Positions 16,401-23,924 of a stretch of 64,000 bases of DNA are shown piece after piece. A model generated the notes under the pieces. That model was given only the letters and a program-made list of their open reading frames with translations. It searched no databases and had not been told where the DNA came from. The DNA lies in contig JAVHLB010000006.1 in the NCBI GenBank assembly GCA_031082425.1, forward strand, positions 144,864 to 208,863, written 5' to 3'. Position numbers and translations under genes: made by a program. The number at the start of each line of letters is the position of its first letter. Positions within the stretch are counted from its first letter, which is position 1. Origin of the DNA: Candidatus Edwardsbacteria bacterium (GTDB lineage Bacteria > Edwardsbacteria > AC1 > EtOH8).

Positions 16401-18041
16401 CTACACCACTTCGCCGTCCACCGCGTCCATAAAGCTTTTCAGCTGGGGCGACTCCATGACCTCGCTCTTGCGGCGGTCTATCTCATCCTGCCGGCTCAGG
16501 CGCTGGGGGGCCTCCTTGACCTGCGGCGTCGGGGAGGCCGGGCTTTTTTCGACCTGGCAGACCACCTTGAGCTTCTGACCCCATAATTTCAGGGTCTCCT
16601 CCTGGATCAGCTCCTGGTAGATCTTGTCCTCCAGCGATTTCTTGTGGAAGTTGGCCTGCGGGCCGAAGCTCAGGATAAGACTTCCGTCGCTGACCCCCAC
16701 CGGGCGGGCCGAGGCCAGGCAGGTCCCGGCGGTCATGTGCCGCTCCTGGACCGCTGTTATCAGGCTCTGCCACAATGATTCGAAATCCCGGCTCACCGGC
16801 TGCGGTGGAGCGGTGTATTCGGCCGGTTCCTCCTTTACCGGGCTGACATCCAGCTTGGCTGATTTGACCGGCTTTGCGGCCGGGGCTTCCTCTTTATCCG
16901 GATCGCCCCCGCCCTGGTCCAGCAGTTTTATCACTTCCTCCAGCCGGACGGTGGAATCCATGTTGCAGAGGCGCAGGCAGGCCATCTCCAGTATCAGCCG
17001 GGCCTGGGAACTGCGCTTCATGGTGGCCTCGGCCTCGATCAGAATGTTGGCCATCCGCAATATATCCCGGTCATCCAAGCCTGCGGCTTGTTTGGTATAC
17101 TTATCCACTTCCTCGGGGGTCATCTCCCCGGCCGCGGTCCGGCCGGAGCCGGCGGCTATCAGCAGCAGCTTGCGCAGGTGGGCCAGCCATCCCAGGATGA
17201 ATTCCTGCAGGTCGTAGCCGCCGACGGCCACCTGATCGACCAGCGACAGGATGCCCGACTTGTCGTGGGCCCGCACCAGCTCCAGGGTCTTGAAATACAT
17301 CTCCTCGTCCACCAGGCCCAGCACCTGCCGGGCGTCATCGGCCTTGATGTCGTTGCCGCTGAAGGCGATCAGCTGGTCCATCAGGCTGATGGAATCGCGC
17401 ATGGAGCCCTCGGCCTTCTTGGCCACGATATACAGGCACTCGTCATCGGCCCTGACCTCCTCGCCGGACAGCATCTTCTTGAGATGGGCCACTATCTCGT
17501 TCAGCTGGATGCGGCGGAAATCGAAGCGCTGGCAGCGGGACAGGATGGTGATGGGCACCTTGTGCACCTCGGTGGTGGCGAAGACGAAGACCACGTGGGC
17601 CGGCGGCTCCTCCAGGGTCTTCAGCAGGGCGTTGAAGGCCTCCTTGGTCAGCATGTGGACCTCGTCGATGATGTAGATCTTGTACTTGCCCTGGGTGGGG
17701 GTGTATTTGACGTTCTCCCGCAGGTCGCGGATCTGGTCGATGCCGCGGTTGGAGGCGCCGTCTATCTCCAGCACGTCCATGCTGCGCGAGCCGGTGATCT
17801 CCAGGCAGGAGGTGCACTGGTTGCAGGGGGTCTCGGTGGGCCCCTGGGCGCAGTTGAGGGCCTTGGCCAGGATGCGGGCGGTGGTGGTCTTGCCCACCCC
17901 CCGGGCCCCGGCGAAGATGTAGGCGTGGGCGGTGCGCTTGGTGCGGATGGCGTTGCGCAGGGTGGTGGTAACGTGCTCCTGACCCACGATCTGCTCGAAG
18001 TTCTGGGGCCGCCACTTGCGGGCTAATACAAGGTAGGACAT
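16401..18041 (-). CDS. dnaX: DNA polymerase III subunits gamma/tau
   Basis: This is the 546-residue clamp-loader ATPase. Walker A is GARGVGKTTTARILAKALNC (residues 45-64). The zinc module is CAQGPTETPCNQCTSC. Walker B/DEVH is IIDEVHML (about 124), the sensor-1 region is TEEPPAHVVFVFATTE-like, and the SRC motif is ILSRCQRFDFRRI. Domain III (about 240-360) follows, then a Pro/Lys-rich linker and a tau-type C-terminal domain (SLWQSLITAVQERHMTAGTC). It loads the sliding clamp and holds the replisome together. I see no convincing slippery site for a shorter gamma form. The gene follows the 4.5S RNA and precedes ybaB. Confidence 0.95.
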   Translation of the reverse strand: MSYLVLARKWRPQNFEQIVGQEHVTTTLRNAIRTKRTAHAYIFAGARGVGKTTTARILAKALNCAQGPTETPCNQCTSCLEITGSRSMDVLEIDGASNRGIDQIRDLRENVKYTPTQGKYKIYIIDEVHMLTKEAFNALLKTLEEPPAHVVFVFATTEVHKVPITILSRCQRFDFRRIQLNEIVAHLKKMLSGEEVRADDECLYIVAKKAEGSMRDSISLMDQLIAFSGNDIKADDARQVLGLVDEEMYFKTLELVRAHDKSGILSLVDQVAVGGYDLQEFILGWLAHLRKLLLIAAGSGRTAAGEMTPEEVDKYTKQAAGLDDRDILRMANILIEAEATMKRSSQARLILEMACLRLCNMDSTVRLEEVIKLLDQGGGDPDKEEAPAAKPVKSAKLDVSPVKEEPAEYTAPPQPVSRDFESLWQSLITAVQERHMTAGTCLASARPVGVSDGSLILSFGPQANFHKKSLEDKIYQELIQEETLKLWGQKLKVVCQVEKSPASPTPQVKEAPQRLSRQDEIDRRKSEVMESPQLKSFMDAVDGEVV

Positions 18042-18061
18042 AGCTATCTATAATAATTACT

Positions 18062-18175
18062 AATGTCTAAATTCTAAACTCTAAATAAATATCAATTACC
18101 AAAATTCAAAACAGCTGTTTGAGATTTGTACCTTGAATATTATTTAGGATTTCGAAATTAGGATTTGGAGGTTAA
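18062..18175. repeat. AT-rich inverted word-repeat between ffs and dnaX
   Basis: The left part has TCTAAATTCTAAACTCTAAA and CAAAATTCAAAAC. The right part has GTTTGAGATTTG, TTATTTAGGATTTCG and AAATTAGGATTTGG. The two halves are roughly inverted. The word pattern matches repeats at 11795-11832 and 31651-31700. Confidence 0.5.
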
Positions 18176-18183
18176 CAAAAGAA

Positions 18184-18282
<99 letters not shown>

Positions 18283-18289
18283 ATATTCA

Positions 18290-18318
18290 ATTTTATCAGA
18301 GCGGCGGGGATTTGTCAA
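18290..18318 (-). promoter_or_regulatory. Near-consensus sigma-70 promoter of the 4.5S RNA gene
   Basis: On the minus strand TTGACA (18318-18313) and TAAAAT (18295-18290) have a 17-base spacer. The predicted first base is G18282, seven bases on, exactly the first base of the SRP helix. This supports a standard sigma-70 code in this organism. Confidence 0.85.
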
Positions 18319-18328
18319 CGATTGGCCG

Positions 18329-19012
18329 TTACTGCACCCCCACCTTGAACAACCCGCCCACCGCCGACAGGATCAGGATGAAGACCGCCCAGCAGCCGAA
18401 CACCGTCCAGTAGCTTTTTTTGCGGGGCGCCCCGGAGAAGACCGAAAAGCCGAGGGCCATCACCACCAGCGACCAGATGGTGAAAAAGTCGATGTGGTTC
18501 AGCAGCCGCAACAAAAATCCGCTGTCCATATCGGCCGGAAGCAGCAAACCCAGGGAGGTGCTGACCTGGGAGGTCTCCTTTAGGAACATCAGCGGGACCT
18601 TGAGGATGGCTCCGGGGATGCCGATCAGAGAACTGTAGACCGCGGCGGTGAACATTTCGGTGAACTTGGCCTTGTGGCCCAGCATGGAGAATATCCACCA
18701 GAAGATCAAGCCCACCAGCAGCAGCCCGGCCGGCATCAGGATCAGGTTGCTGGCCAGCCCGGCGATCAGGGGGATGGGCCCGCTCATCTTGGCCTGGATG
18801 GCCTCCACCTGCTCCGCCGGGATGTCGGGATTGCCGGCGATCTTGGCGGCCTGCTCCGGCATTATTATGGTGGGCAGGATGATGGCCGTCACCACCAGGG
18901 TGAAGACCACGCTGACGATCAGGGGTATCAGCCAGCGGGGCTTGTCCTTCATCCCCTCGAAGACCTTATCCGGCTGGTAATAGATGCCCAGAATGTCATT
19001 AAGCCATTTCAT
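18329..19012 (-). CDS. YIP1-family integral membrane protein
   Basis: This is a 227-residue membrane protein with the Yip1 domain. The N-terminal amphipathic stretch LNDILGIYYQPDKVFEGMKD is followed by PRWLIPLIVS. About five membrane helices follow (near residues 28-50, 78-104, 120-140, 172-193 and 205-222). The loop between helices 1 and 2 (IAGNPDIPAEQVEAIQAKMS) is helical and polar. Bacterial YIP1 proteins have no defined function; some sit near secretion or envelope genes. The gene has no close partner here. Confidence 0.8.
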   Translation of the reverse strand: MKWLNDILGIYYQPDKVFEGMKDKPRWLIPLIVSVVFTLVVTAIILPTIIMPEQAAKIAGNPDIPAEQVEAIQAKMSGPIPLIAGLASNLILMPAGLLLVGLIFWWIFSMLGHKAKFTEMFTAAVYSSLIGIPGAILKVPLMFLKETSQVSTSLGLLLPADMDSGFLLRLLNHIDFFTIWSLVVMALGFSVFSGAPRKKSYWTVFGCWAVFILILSAVGGLFKVGVQ

Positions 19013-19096
19013 TTCCCTTCCCTCCTCTAAATATGATTTTTAACACAAAGGCTACTAAGATCACAAAGGTTATACTGAAAGCACTGGTATAATTTA

Positions 19097-19164
19097 CCGC
19101 AAAGACGCGAAGTCCGCGAAGTTTAAATTAAATTTTTCTTGGCGCTCTTTGCGACTTGGCGGTT
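19097..19164. repeat. Inverted word-repeat overlapping the 3' end of asd
   Basis: The left arm is ACCGCAAAGACGCGAAG. The right arm, read on the other strand, is ACCGCCAAGTCGCAAAG. The arms match at most positions and flank an AT-rich centre. The asd stop codon (19123) lies within it, so the last 11 or so Asd residues are repeat-encoded. Confidence 0.65.
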
Positions 19165-20157
19165 CAAAAGCAACTCGGCTACCTGCACCGCGTTGGTAGC
19201 CGCGCCTTTGCGCAAATTATCGGCCACCACCCACATCACAAAGGCGTTCTTTCTGACCGGGTCGGGCCGCAATCGGCTGACATGGGTCATGTCGGAATCC
19301 TTCAGCTCGGCCGGGGTGCAGAAACCCTTTTTATCATAGACCACGCCCGGAGCCTTGGCCAGCAGGTCTTCGACCTGCTTTAAAGAGCAGTCCCTCCCGG
19401 TCTCGAAATAGACCGACTCCGAATGCCCGTTCATCACCGGGACCCTGACCGTGGTGGCGTTGACGGCGATATTTTTATTGTGCAGTATCTTCTGGGTCTC
19501 GCGGACCATCTTCCACTCCTCGCCGCTGTAGCCCAGCTCGGAGAAATCCGATATCTGGGGTATGACATTCCCGGCTATTTGCCTGGAAAATGGCGATCCC
19601 CGATCTCCGATTCCCGATTTCCGATTTTCCAGTCCCAAGGCTTCCACCCCCGCCCGTCCCGCCCCCGACACCGCCTGATAGGTGGACACCACTATCCGTT
19701 TGACCCGGTATTTTTTATATATGGGCGCCAGGGCCACCACCATCTGGATGGTGGAGCAGTTGGGGTTGGCGATAAGCCCCCGGTGTTTTTTGACATCCTG
19801 AGGATTGACCTCGGGAACGATCAGCGGCACGCCGGGATGCATCCTGAAATCGGAGCCGTTGTCTATCACCACCGCCCCGGCCGCGATGGCCTTTTGGGCA
19901 TACCGCCGGCTGGCGCCCTTCTCCCCTTCGGTGCCGGCAAAGAAGACGATGCCGCAGCCGGAGAAGTCGGCCCGCTCCACCGATGCCACCGGATAATTTT
20001 TCCCCTTGAATTTGATCCGCCGGCCGGCCGACCGGCTGGAGGCCCACAATTTGAGCCCGGCCAGGGGAAAGCTTCTTTCCTCCAGAACCTGGAGTATGGT
20101 CTGCCCCACCAGCCCGGTGGCGCCCACCAAACCTATTGTCATCGATCCCCGGGTCAT
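19123..20157 (-). CDS. asd: Aspartate-semialdehyde dehydrogenase
   Basis: This 344-residue enzyme reduces aspartyl phosphate to the semialdehyde for lysine, DAP, threonine and methionine synthesis. It has the NADP motif VGATGLVGQTILQVLEER (residues 10-27) and catalytic Cys in ANPNCSTIQ (about 131). QAVSGAGRAGVEAL and the His/Glu site GHSESVYFE are also present. Two parts look repeat-derived: an internal linker (about residues 177-191, ENRKSGIGDRGSPFS) and the last residues (QVAKSAKKNLI). The start is either 20157 or the ATG five codons in (MTIGLVGATG). It overlaps the upstream 78-residue gene by 4 bases. Confidence 0.93.
   Translation of the reverse strand: MTRGSMTIGLVGATGLVGQTILQVLEERSFPLAGLKLWASSRSAGRRIKFKGKNYPVASVERADFSGCGIVFFAGTEGEKGASRRYAQKAIAAGAVVIDNGSDFRMHPGVPLIVPEVNPQDVKKHRGLIANPNCSTIQMVVALAPIYKKYRVKRIVVSTYQAVSGAGRAGVEALGLENRKSGIGDRGSPFSRQIAGNVIPQISDFSELGYSGEEWKMVRETQKILHNKNIAVNATTVRVPVMNGHSESVYFETGRDCSLKQVEDLLAKAPGVVYDKKGFCTPAELKDSDMTHVSRLRPDPVRKNAFVMWVVADNLRKGAATNAVQVAELLLNRQVAKSAKKNLI
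19588..19632. repeat. Tandem-like GATCGGGAATCGG repeat inside asd
   Basis: About 45 bases of iterated words (CGATCCCCGATCTCCGATTC, then CCGATTTCCGATTTTCC) lie in frame within asd, in the variable linker before the dimer-interface segment. The words are variants of CGATTTCC/CGATCCCC repeated about five times. Confidence 0.65.
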
Positions 20158-20390
20158 TCCAGCGGTCGGGATTTAAGGGCCACCTCGGCCATCACCAGGA
20201 TGGAGCACTTGCCCATGGTCTCCCCTTCGGCCGGGCCGTCATTGGCCTTGTTCACCCCCAGCAGGGCGGTGAATCTCTTGGGCTCCTGGCTGCTTTCCGG
20301 CAGAAGTGAGCCGTCCACCCAGAAACTGCACTTCTCCTTGATGCACTCCGACTCCTCCGGTTTCCTGATGAACCTGATGGGACAGATCAT
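20154..20390 (-). CDS. Small Cys-containing protein upstream of asd
   Basis: This is a 78-residue protein with MICPIRFIRKPEESECIKEK at the start followed by CSFWVDG. The Cys-Pro and C-x4-C spacing recalls small conserved proteins with CIKEKCAWW-like motifs seen across many bacteria, function unknown. GGAGG lies seven bases before the ATG, and the gene overlaps asd by 4 bases, so it is very likely translated and coupled to asd. A metal or Fe-S site is possible but has only three Cys near the N-terminus (a fourth, GKCSIL, lies near residue 61). Confidence 0.65.
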   Translation of the reverse strand: MICPIRFIRKPEESECIKEKCSFWVDGSLLPESSQEPKRFTALLGVNKANDGPAEGETMGKCSILVMAEVALKSRPLE

Positions 20391-20478
20391 GGTGCGCCTC
20401 CATTTATTGGTTGGGAAAAGACTGCGTTACCTTTACCACCGAGACACGGAATATAAGACTGGCGAAGAACATCCCTTG

Positions 20479-20586
20479 TGTCATTCCCCTCCCGCATCAA
20501 GTGCGGGATAAATTCCGACGGGAATCCACCAAAAATCTGGATTCCAGCTCCCCGCCTTCGCGAGGACAAGCTTCGCTGGAATGACA
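20479..20586. repeat. Inverted-repeat element, TGTCATTCC family (108 bp)
   Basis: It is bounded by TGTCATTCC (20479-20487) and GGAATGACA (20578-20586), a perfect 9-bp inverted pair, with internal hairpins CCCGCATCAAGTGCGGG and TGGATTCCAG. It fills most of the 241-base gap between lysC and the small Cys protein gene. Fragments of other families flank it (ACCACCGAGACACGG at 20437; ATCCGTGTTTATCCGTGTCC at 20607). Confidence 0.7.
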
Positions 20587-20631
20587 GGGACGGGTATGAT
20601 AATGATCCGTGTTTATCCGTGTCCTAAAAGA

Positions 20632-21837
20632 TCATCCTATGAAAGCCCGGTGCAAAGCCAGCACCGCCTTCTCGATGTCCTGGCGGGCCACGAAGCAGGT
20701 AAGCTTGGTCTGGCTGGTGGTCATGCCCTCGATGTGGATCTTCATTTTTCCCAGCTGGGCCAGCATCTTGGCCATCACCGCCGGCTCGCTGCCCACCCCG
20801 CTGCCGATCAGCGACACCGCGCCGATATCGTCATTGACGTACAGCCCGGCCCCCTTCATTTTCCTCAGATTCTTCTCCATGATCTCTTTGGCCGCCTTGA
20901 GGTCCGCCTGGTTGACGATGAAGTTTAGGTCGGTTTTGCCGTCGTCGCCCCCGCCGTGGAAATAGGACCGGATGTTGATCCCGGCCCCGGCCAGCTGGGT
21001 CACCACCTGGCTTAGCAGGACGCTCTTCCTTGGCACCGCCTTCATGGCCAGCATGGCCAGAAATTTATCGTGGGCAATGGCTTTGACGACCACCCTCTCC
21101 ATCTTAGAACCTTTCCCTACTATCGTTCCCGGTTTATGGTCGAAACTGCTGCGGCAGACCAGCGGCAGGCCGTACTTGGCGGCCAGCTCCACCGCCCGCA
21201 AATGAAGCACCTGAGCCCCGCAGCTGGACAGCTCCAGCATCTCATCGAAGGATATCCGTTTTAACGGCCGGGCGCTTTTGACCAGCCGGGGGTCGGCCGA
21301 AAAAATGCCGGAAAAGTCGCTGTAGATCTCGCAGGCGTCGGCCTCCAGGGCCACCGCCAGGGCCACCGCGGTGGTGTCCGAGCCGCCCCGCCCCAGGGTG
21401 GTGATCTCCCGCGCCAAACTGACCCCCTGGAACCCGGCCACGATCACTATGCTATCATTTTTAAGGGAATCTTTCAAGCGTTCCGGTTTTATTTCCAGGA
21501 TCTTGGCCCGGGTGTGGCTGGAGTCGGTGATGATGCCCACCTGCGACCCGGTGAAGGAGACCGCCTTCTCGCCCAGTTCGTAGATGGCCATGGCCAGCAG
21601 GGCCATGGATATCCGCTCGCCGGTGGTCAGCAGCATGTCCATCTCGCGGCGCGGCGGGTCGGAGGATATCTGGCGGGCCAGGGCGGTGAGGTCGTCGGTG
21701 GTGTCGGCCATGGCCGAGACCACCACCACCACTTTGTTGCCCCGGCGCTTGGCCCGGACGATCCGGGCGGCCACCGCCTTGATGCGCCGGACGTTGGAGA
21801 CCGAGCTGCCTCCGTATTTTTGGACGATTATCGGCAT
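20632..21837 (-). CDS. lysC: Aspartate kinase
   Basis: From the ATG at 21837 this is a 401-residue monofunctional aspartokinase, the first step to lysine/DAP, methionine and threonine. The kinase domain starts VQKYGGSSVSN (substrate and ATP site) and contains VVVVSAMADTTDDL, TTGERISMALLAMA and LGRGGSDTTAVALA. Two ACT domains make up residues from about 265 (LAMLAMKAVPRKSVLLSQVV, and VSLIGSGVGSEPAVMAKMLA), so feedback control by lysine or threonine is expected. Ten more codons are open upstream but begin within an AT-rich stretch; MPIIVQKYGG is the family-typical start. The ribosome site is weak. Confidence 0.93.
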   Translation of the reverse strand: MPIIVQKYGGSSVSNVRRIKAVAARIVRAKRRGNKVVVVVSAMADTTDDLTALARQISSDPPRREMDMLLTTGERISMALLAMAIYELGEKAVSFTGSQVGIITDSSHTRAKILEIKPERLKDSLKNDSIVIVAGFQGVSLAREITTLGRGGSDTTAVALAVALEADACEIYSDFSGIFSADPRLVKSARPLKRISFDEMLELSSCGAQVLHLRAVELAAKYGLPLVCRSSFDHKPGTIVGKGSKMERVVVKAIAHDKFLAMLAMKAVPRKSVLLSQVVTQLAGAGINIRSYFHGGGDDGKTDLNFIVNQADLKAAKEIMEKNLRKMKGAGLYVNDDIGAVSLIGSGVGSEPAVMAKMLAQLGKMKIHIEGMTTSQTKLTCFVARQDIEKAVLALHRAFIG

Positions 21838-21913
21838 AACTTTTACAGGTTTAACATGGTTTAACAATTTATATTATCCCTAACGTTCCGGGTATAATAT
21901 TCCATTCCAGGCA

Positions 21914-22480
21914 TCAGATGGTGCTGAATTGAATTTGGGCCGTAGCCATCCGGGAATAAAAGTCCAATTCTCTTCTTCGTTTTCCCGAATAATCGATCAA
22001 ACGATCAAGTCCCGTCCAGAGGCAGAACCATCCGCCGGGCTCGAATAACACCAGGAGCAGCTGAAGGTAGTATCTTTCGGAATTTAAAAAAGTGATGTAA
22101 CTGGCAAAGATCATCAGGGCAATGCCCGACAGGGTCAAAATGACAGCATTGCGAATGCCATTTTGCCGTTCTTTCGTAAAGTGATTGCATCTTTCCGTGA
22201 AATAAATCTGCAGGCGCTGGGCGATTATTTCTTCATCCTGTTCGTTCCTTGTTCCGGCCGGCAGCTGCAGCCGCAGGATCATTTCTTTGCCTTGCTGGTC
22301 GGCAACCACTTTCCTGACCTGGGCGATGAAATCGTCCGAGACGGTGCGTTTAAGATACGATCTTGGATCGAAATCGGAAAACAATTCATCCAGGGAGTCC
22401 AGCCAAATGTTGACCACGTCCCGTTTCGGCAAGGTTTTTTCCCGATCAATGTTTTCCGGGGATCTGTTTGATCGATCCAT
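21914..22480 (-). CDS. Hypothetical protein with two C-terminal membrane helices
   Basis: This 188-residue protein is not recognised. Residues 1-105 are polar and helical (LDSLDELFSDFDPRSYLKRT, then ADQQGKEMILRLQLPAGTRN). Two membrane segments follow (about 110-132, NAVILTLSGIALMIFASYI; about 138-158, LQLLLVLFEPGGWFCLWTGL), then a short basic tail. Both segments suggest an inner-membrane hairpin with a large cytoplasmic N-terminal part. It stands alone between lysC and the displaced ntpK tail. Confidence 0.6.
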   Translation of the reverse strand: MDRSNRSPENIDREKTLPKRDVVNIWLDSLDELFSDFDPRSYLKRTVSDDFIAQVRKVVADQQGKEMILRLQLPAGTRNEQDEEIIAQRLQIYFTERCNHFTKERQNGIRNAVILTLSGIALMIFASYITFLNSERYYLQLLLVLFEPGGWFCLWTGLDRLIDYSGKRRRELDFYSRMATAQIQFSTI

Positions 22481-22519
22481 AGCAGAAAAACCTTATAGGG
22501 AGTTAATTATATTTCTTTT

Positions 22520-22596
22520 TTAGAAAACAGGTTTTATCTGTTTCAAAATAATCGTCAGCAGCGGGAACACCGCGTAGGTATCCGGCATGGCCCCGG
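22520..22596 (-). pseudogene. Displaced second copy of the ntpK 3' end
   Basis: On the minus strand, 18 codons read GAMPDTYAVFPLLTIILK, then QIKPVF and a stop. They align in frame with the real end of the V-ATPase K gene, GAMPETYAVFALVMTFILK, including the Na+-site Glu/Asp position and a one-codon indel. Similarity begins abruptly at 22596, two bases after the stop of the inserted lipoprotein gene. There is no start codon, so this is a remnant, probably the original or a duplicated tail of ntpK pushed aside when 22597-23411 arrived. Confidence 0.75.
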
Positions 22597-22598
22597 AT

Positions 22599-23405
22599 TT
22601 AAGACCCTCTTACTGTGCCGTTATTATCAATATTGTCAATTAACTCTTTTGCTAATTTTCTATAAACCTTATTTACTGAGCTTTTAGAAATGTCTGTGTA
22701 TACCTCTAATAACTTTTTATCCGGCTCGTCAAATACTGAAATATATTGGGAGAAATCCTTTTTTTGATCGTCGTTCTTTTGTTTATACATTTCAAGAAAA
22801 CCATATGGATTATTTTGAATTGCTTTAACAATAAAATCCGGCATTGCTTCCCCTAATTCAGCATTTGTCATTATATTACTGTTCAATTTAATCAATGCTG
22901 AAATATAACATGTATCCTTTTTGCTTTCATTTGACATTATTTGAAACGCCTTCCAAACCAAACTGTAGTTTTCATCGTCTGTAAACAGCTGTGAAAAAAG
23001 AGCTTCTCCGGAAAAATAATCATAATCAGAATAAAGTTTTACCAATATGTCAGCTTGCGATTTACTTAGTGACTTTTTTGCTGTTATCTCAAGCAGTAAT
23101 TGCTTTAACTTATTATTAACCTCATTATATCTATTTACGTATTCTTGGGAAGTTAATATTTCTAGACGTTCAATTTGTTCATCCAGTTCTTTGCTATCTT
23201 TTGCCGGAAACCATTCATAATAAAATTGACAAATTGACGCACTGTCATCTGGAAATACTTTTACGGCTTTCTCTAAAATATTCTTAAATTTTAAAGACGC
23301 ATTATTTGTTGCATTTATATTCTTTATTGTATCGTTATTATTTGATTTATTACTACAGGAATAAATCAAAACTGTAATCAATATTAAATATGCTATTTTT
23401 CTCAT
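22599..23405 (-). CDS. Hypothetical lipoprotein, very AT-rich, inserted between ntpK and its displaced tail
   Basis: This is a 268-residue predicted lipoprotein with signal and lipobox IYSC (Cys at residue 16). A low-complexity Asn/Lys/Thr-rich stretch (SNKSNNNDTIKNINATNN) follows, then a mostly helical body (FYYEWFPAKDSKELDEQIER, LFTDDENYSLVWKAF and EVYTDISKSSVNKVYRKLAK). No family is recognised. Base composition is far more AT-rich than the flanking V-ATPase genes, indicating transfer. It lies 13 bases after ntpK, and its other side abuts the duplicated ntpK end. Confidence 0.65.
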   Translation of the reverse strand: MRKIAYLILITVLIYSCSNKSNNNDTIKNINATNNASLKFKNILEKAVKVFPDDSASICQFYYEWFPAKDSKELDEQIERLEILTSQEYVNRYNEVNNKLKQLLLEITAKKSLSKSQADILVKLYSDYDYFSGEALFSQLFTDDENYSLVWKAFQIMSNESKKDTCYISALIKLNSNIMTNAELGEAMPDFIVKAIQNNPYGFLEMYKQKNDDQKKDFSQYISVFDEPDKKLLEVYTDISKSSVNKVYRKLAKELIDNIDNNGTVRGS

Positions 23406-23418
23406 TCTGATAAACCAT

Positions 23419-23922
23419 CTATTTCAATATAAACGTCATCACCAGAGCGAACACCGCATAGGTCTCCGGCATGGCCCCGGCCACCAGCGCGTTCCCCAGC
23501 GTATTCTTCCCCTCCTGTATGCTCTTTATCCCCGCGGCGCAGACGATCCCCTGGTACCAGGCGCTGATCATTAATATCACGCTGGCGATGGCGGCCTTGC
23601 CGGCCACGGTGTAGGGATCGGTGGCGAAGCCGTTGAGATTGGTGAAGAATATCACCATCCCGTAGATCCCCTGGGTGGAGGGCATCAGGGCCACCGCGAT
23701 GTTCTTGTAAAAGTTCTCCTCGCCCCCGGCCAACAGGGCCTGGAAGGAGATCACCAGCCCGATGGCCGAGCCGGTCAACGCCAGCGAAAGGCTTAAACCC
23801 ATGGCCATCTTGGCCAGCAGCGGAGCCCAGCCGAAGGTGGCGGGGGCCTCCTGGCCCAGGGCCGGTGCGGCGGCCATCAGCGACAGCAGGAACAGGGCCG
23901 GGATCAAAAGTTTCTTTTTCAT
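23419..23922 (-). CDS. ntpK: V-type ATPase subunit K (rotor ring), Na+-type site
   Basis: This 167-residue proteolipid has an N-terminal signal-like segment (1-24) and two helical hairpins (four membrane helices). The ion site can be read against Enterococcus hirae NtpK. LMPSTQGIYG carries the Leu, Thr and Gln of the first hairpin, SAWYQGIVCAAGI carries the second-hairpin Gln, and AMPETYAVFALV carries the essential Glu (about residue 152). All five Na+ ligands are kept, so Na+ coupling is predicted. It is the last gene of the E-DUF2764-A-B-D-I-K cluster. Its 3' end exists twice (see 22520-22596). Confidence 0.92.
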   Translation of the reverse strand: MKKKLLIPALFLLSLMAAAPALGQEAPATFGWAPLLAKMAMGLSLSLALTGSAIGLVISFQALLAGGEENFYKNIAVALMPSTQGIYGMVIFFTNLNGFATDPYTVAGKAAIASVILMISAWYQGIVCAAGIKSIQEGKNTLGNALVAGAMPETYAVFALVMTFILK

Positions 23923-23924
23923 GT

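Noticed and set aside
16401..18041. Programmed frameshift in dnaX giving a short gamma subunit
   Set aside because: I found no A-AAA-AAG-type slippery run with a downstream hairpin in the expected region after domain III.
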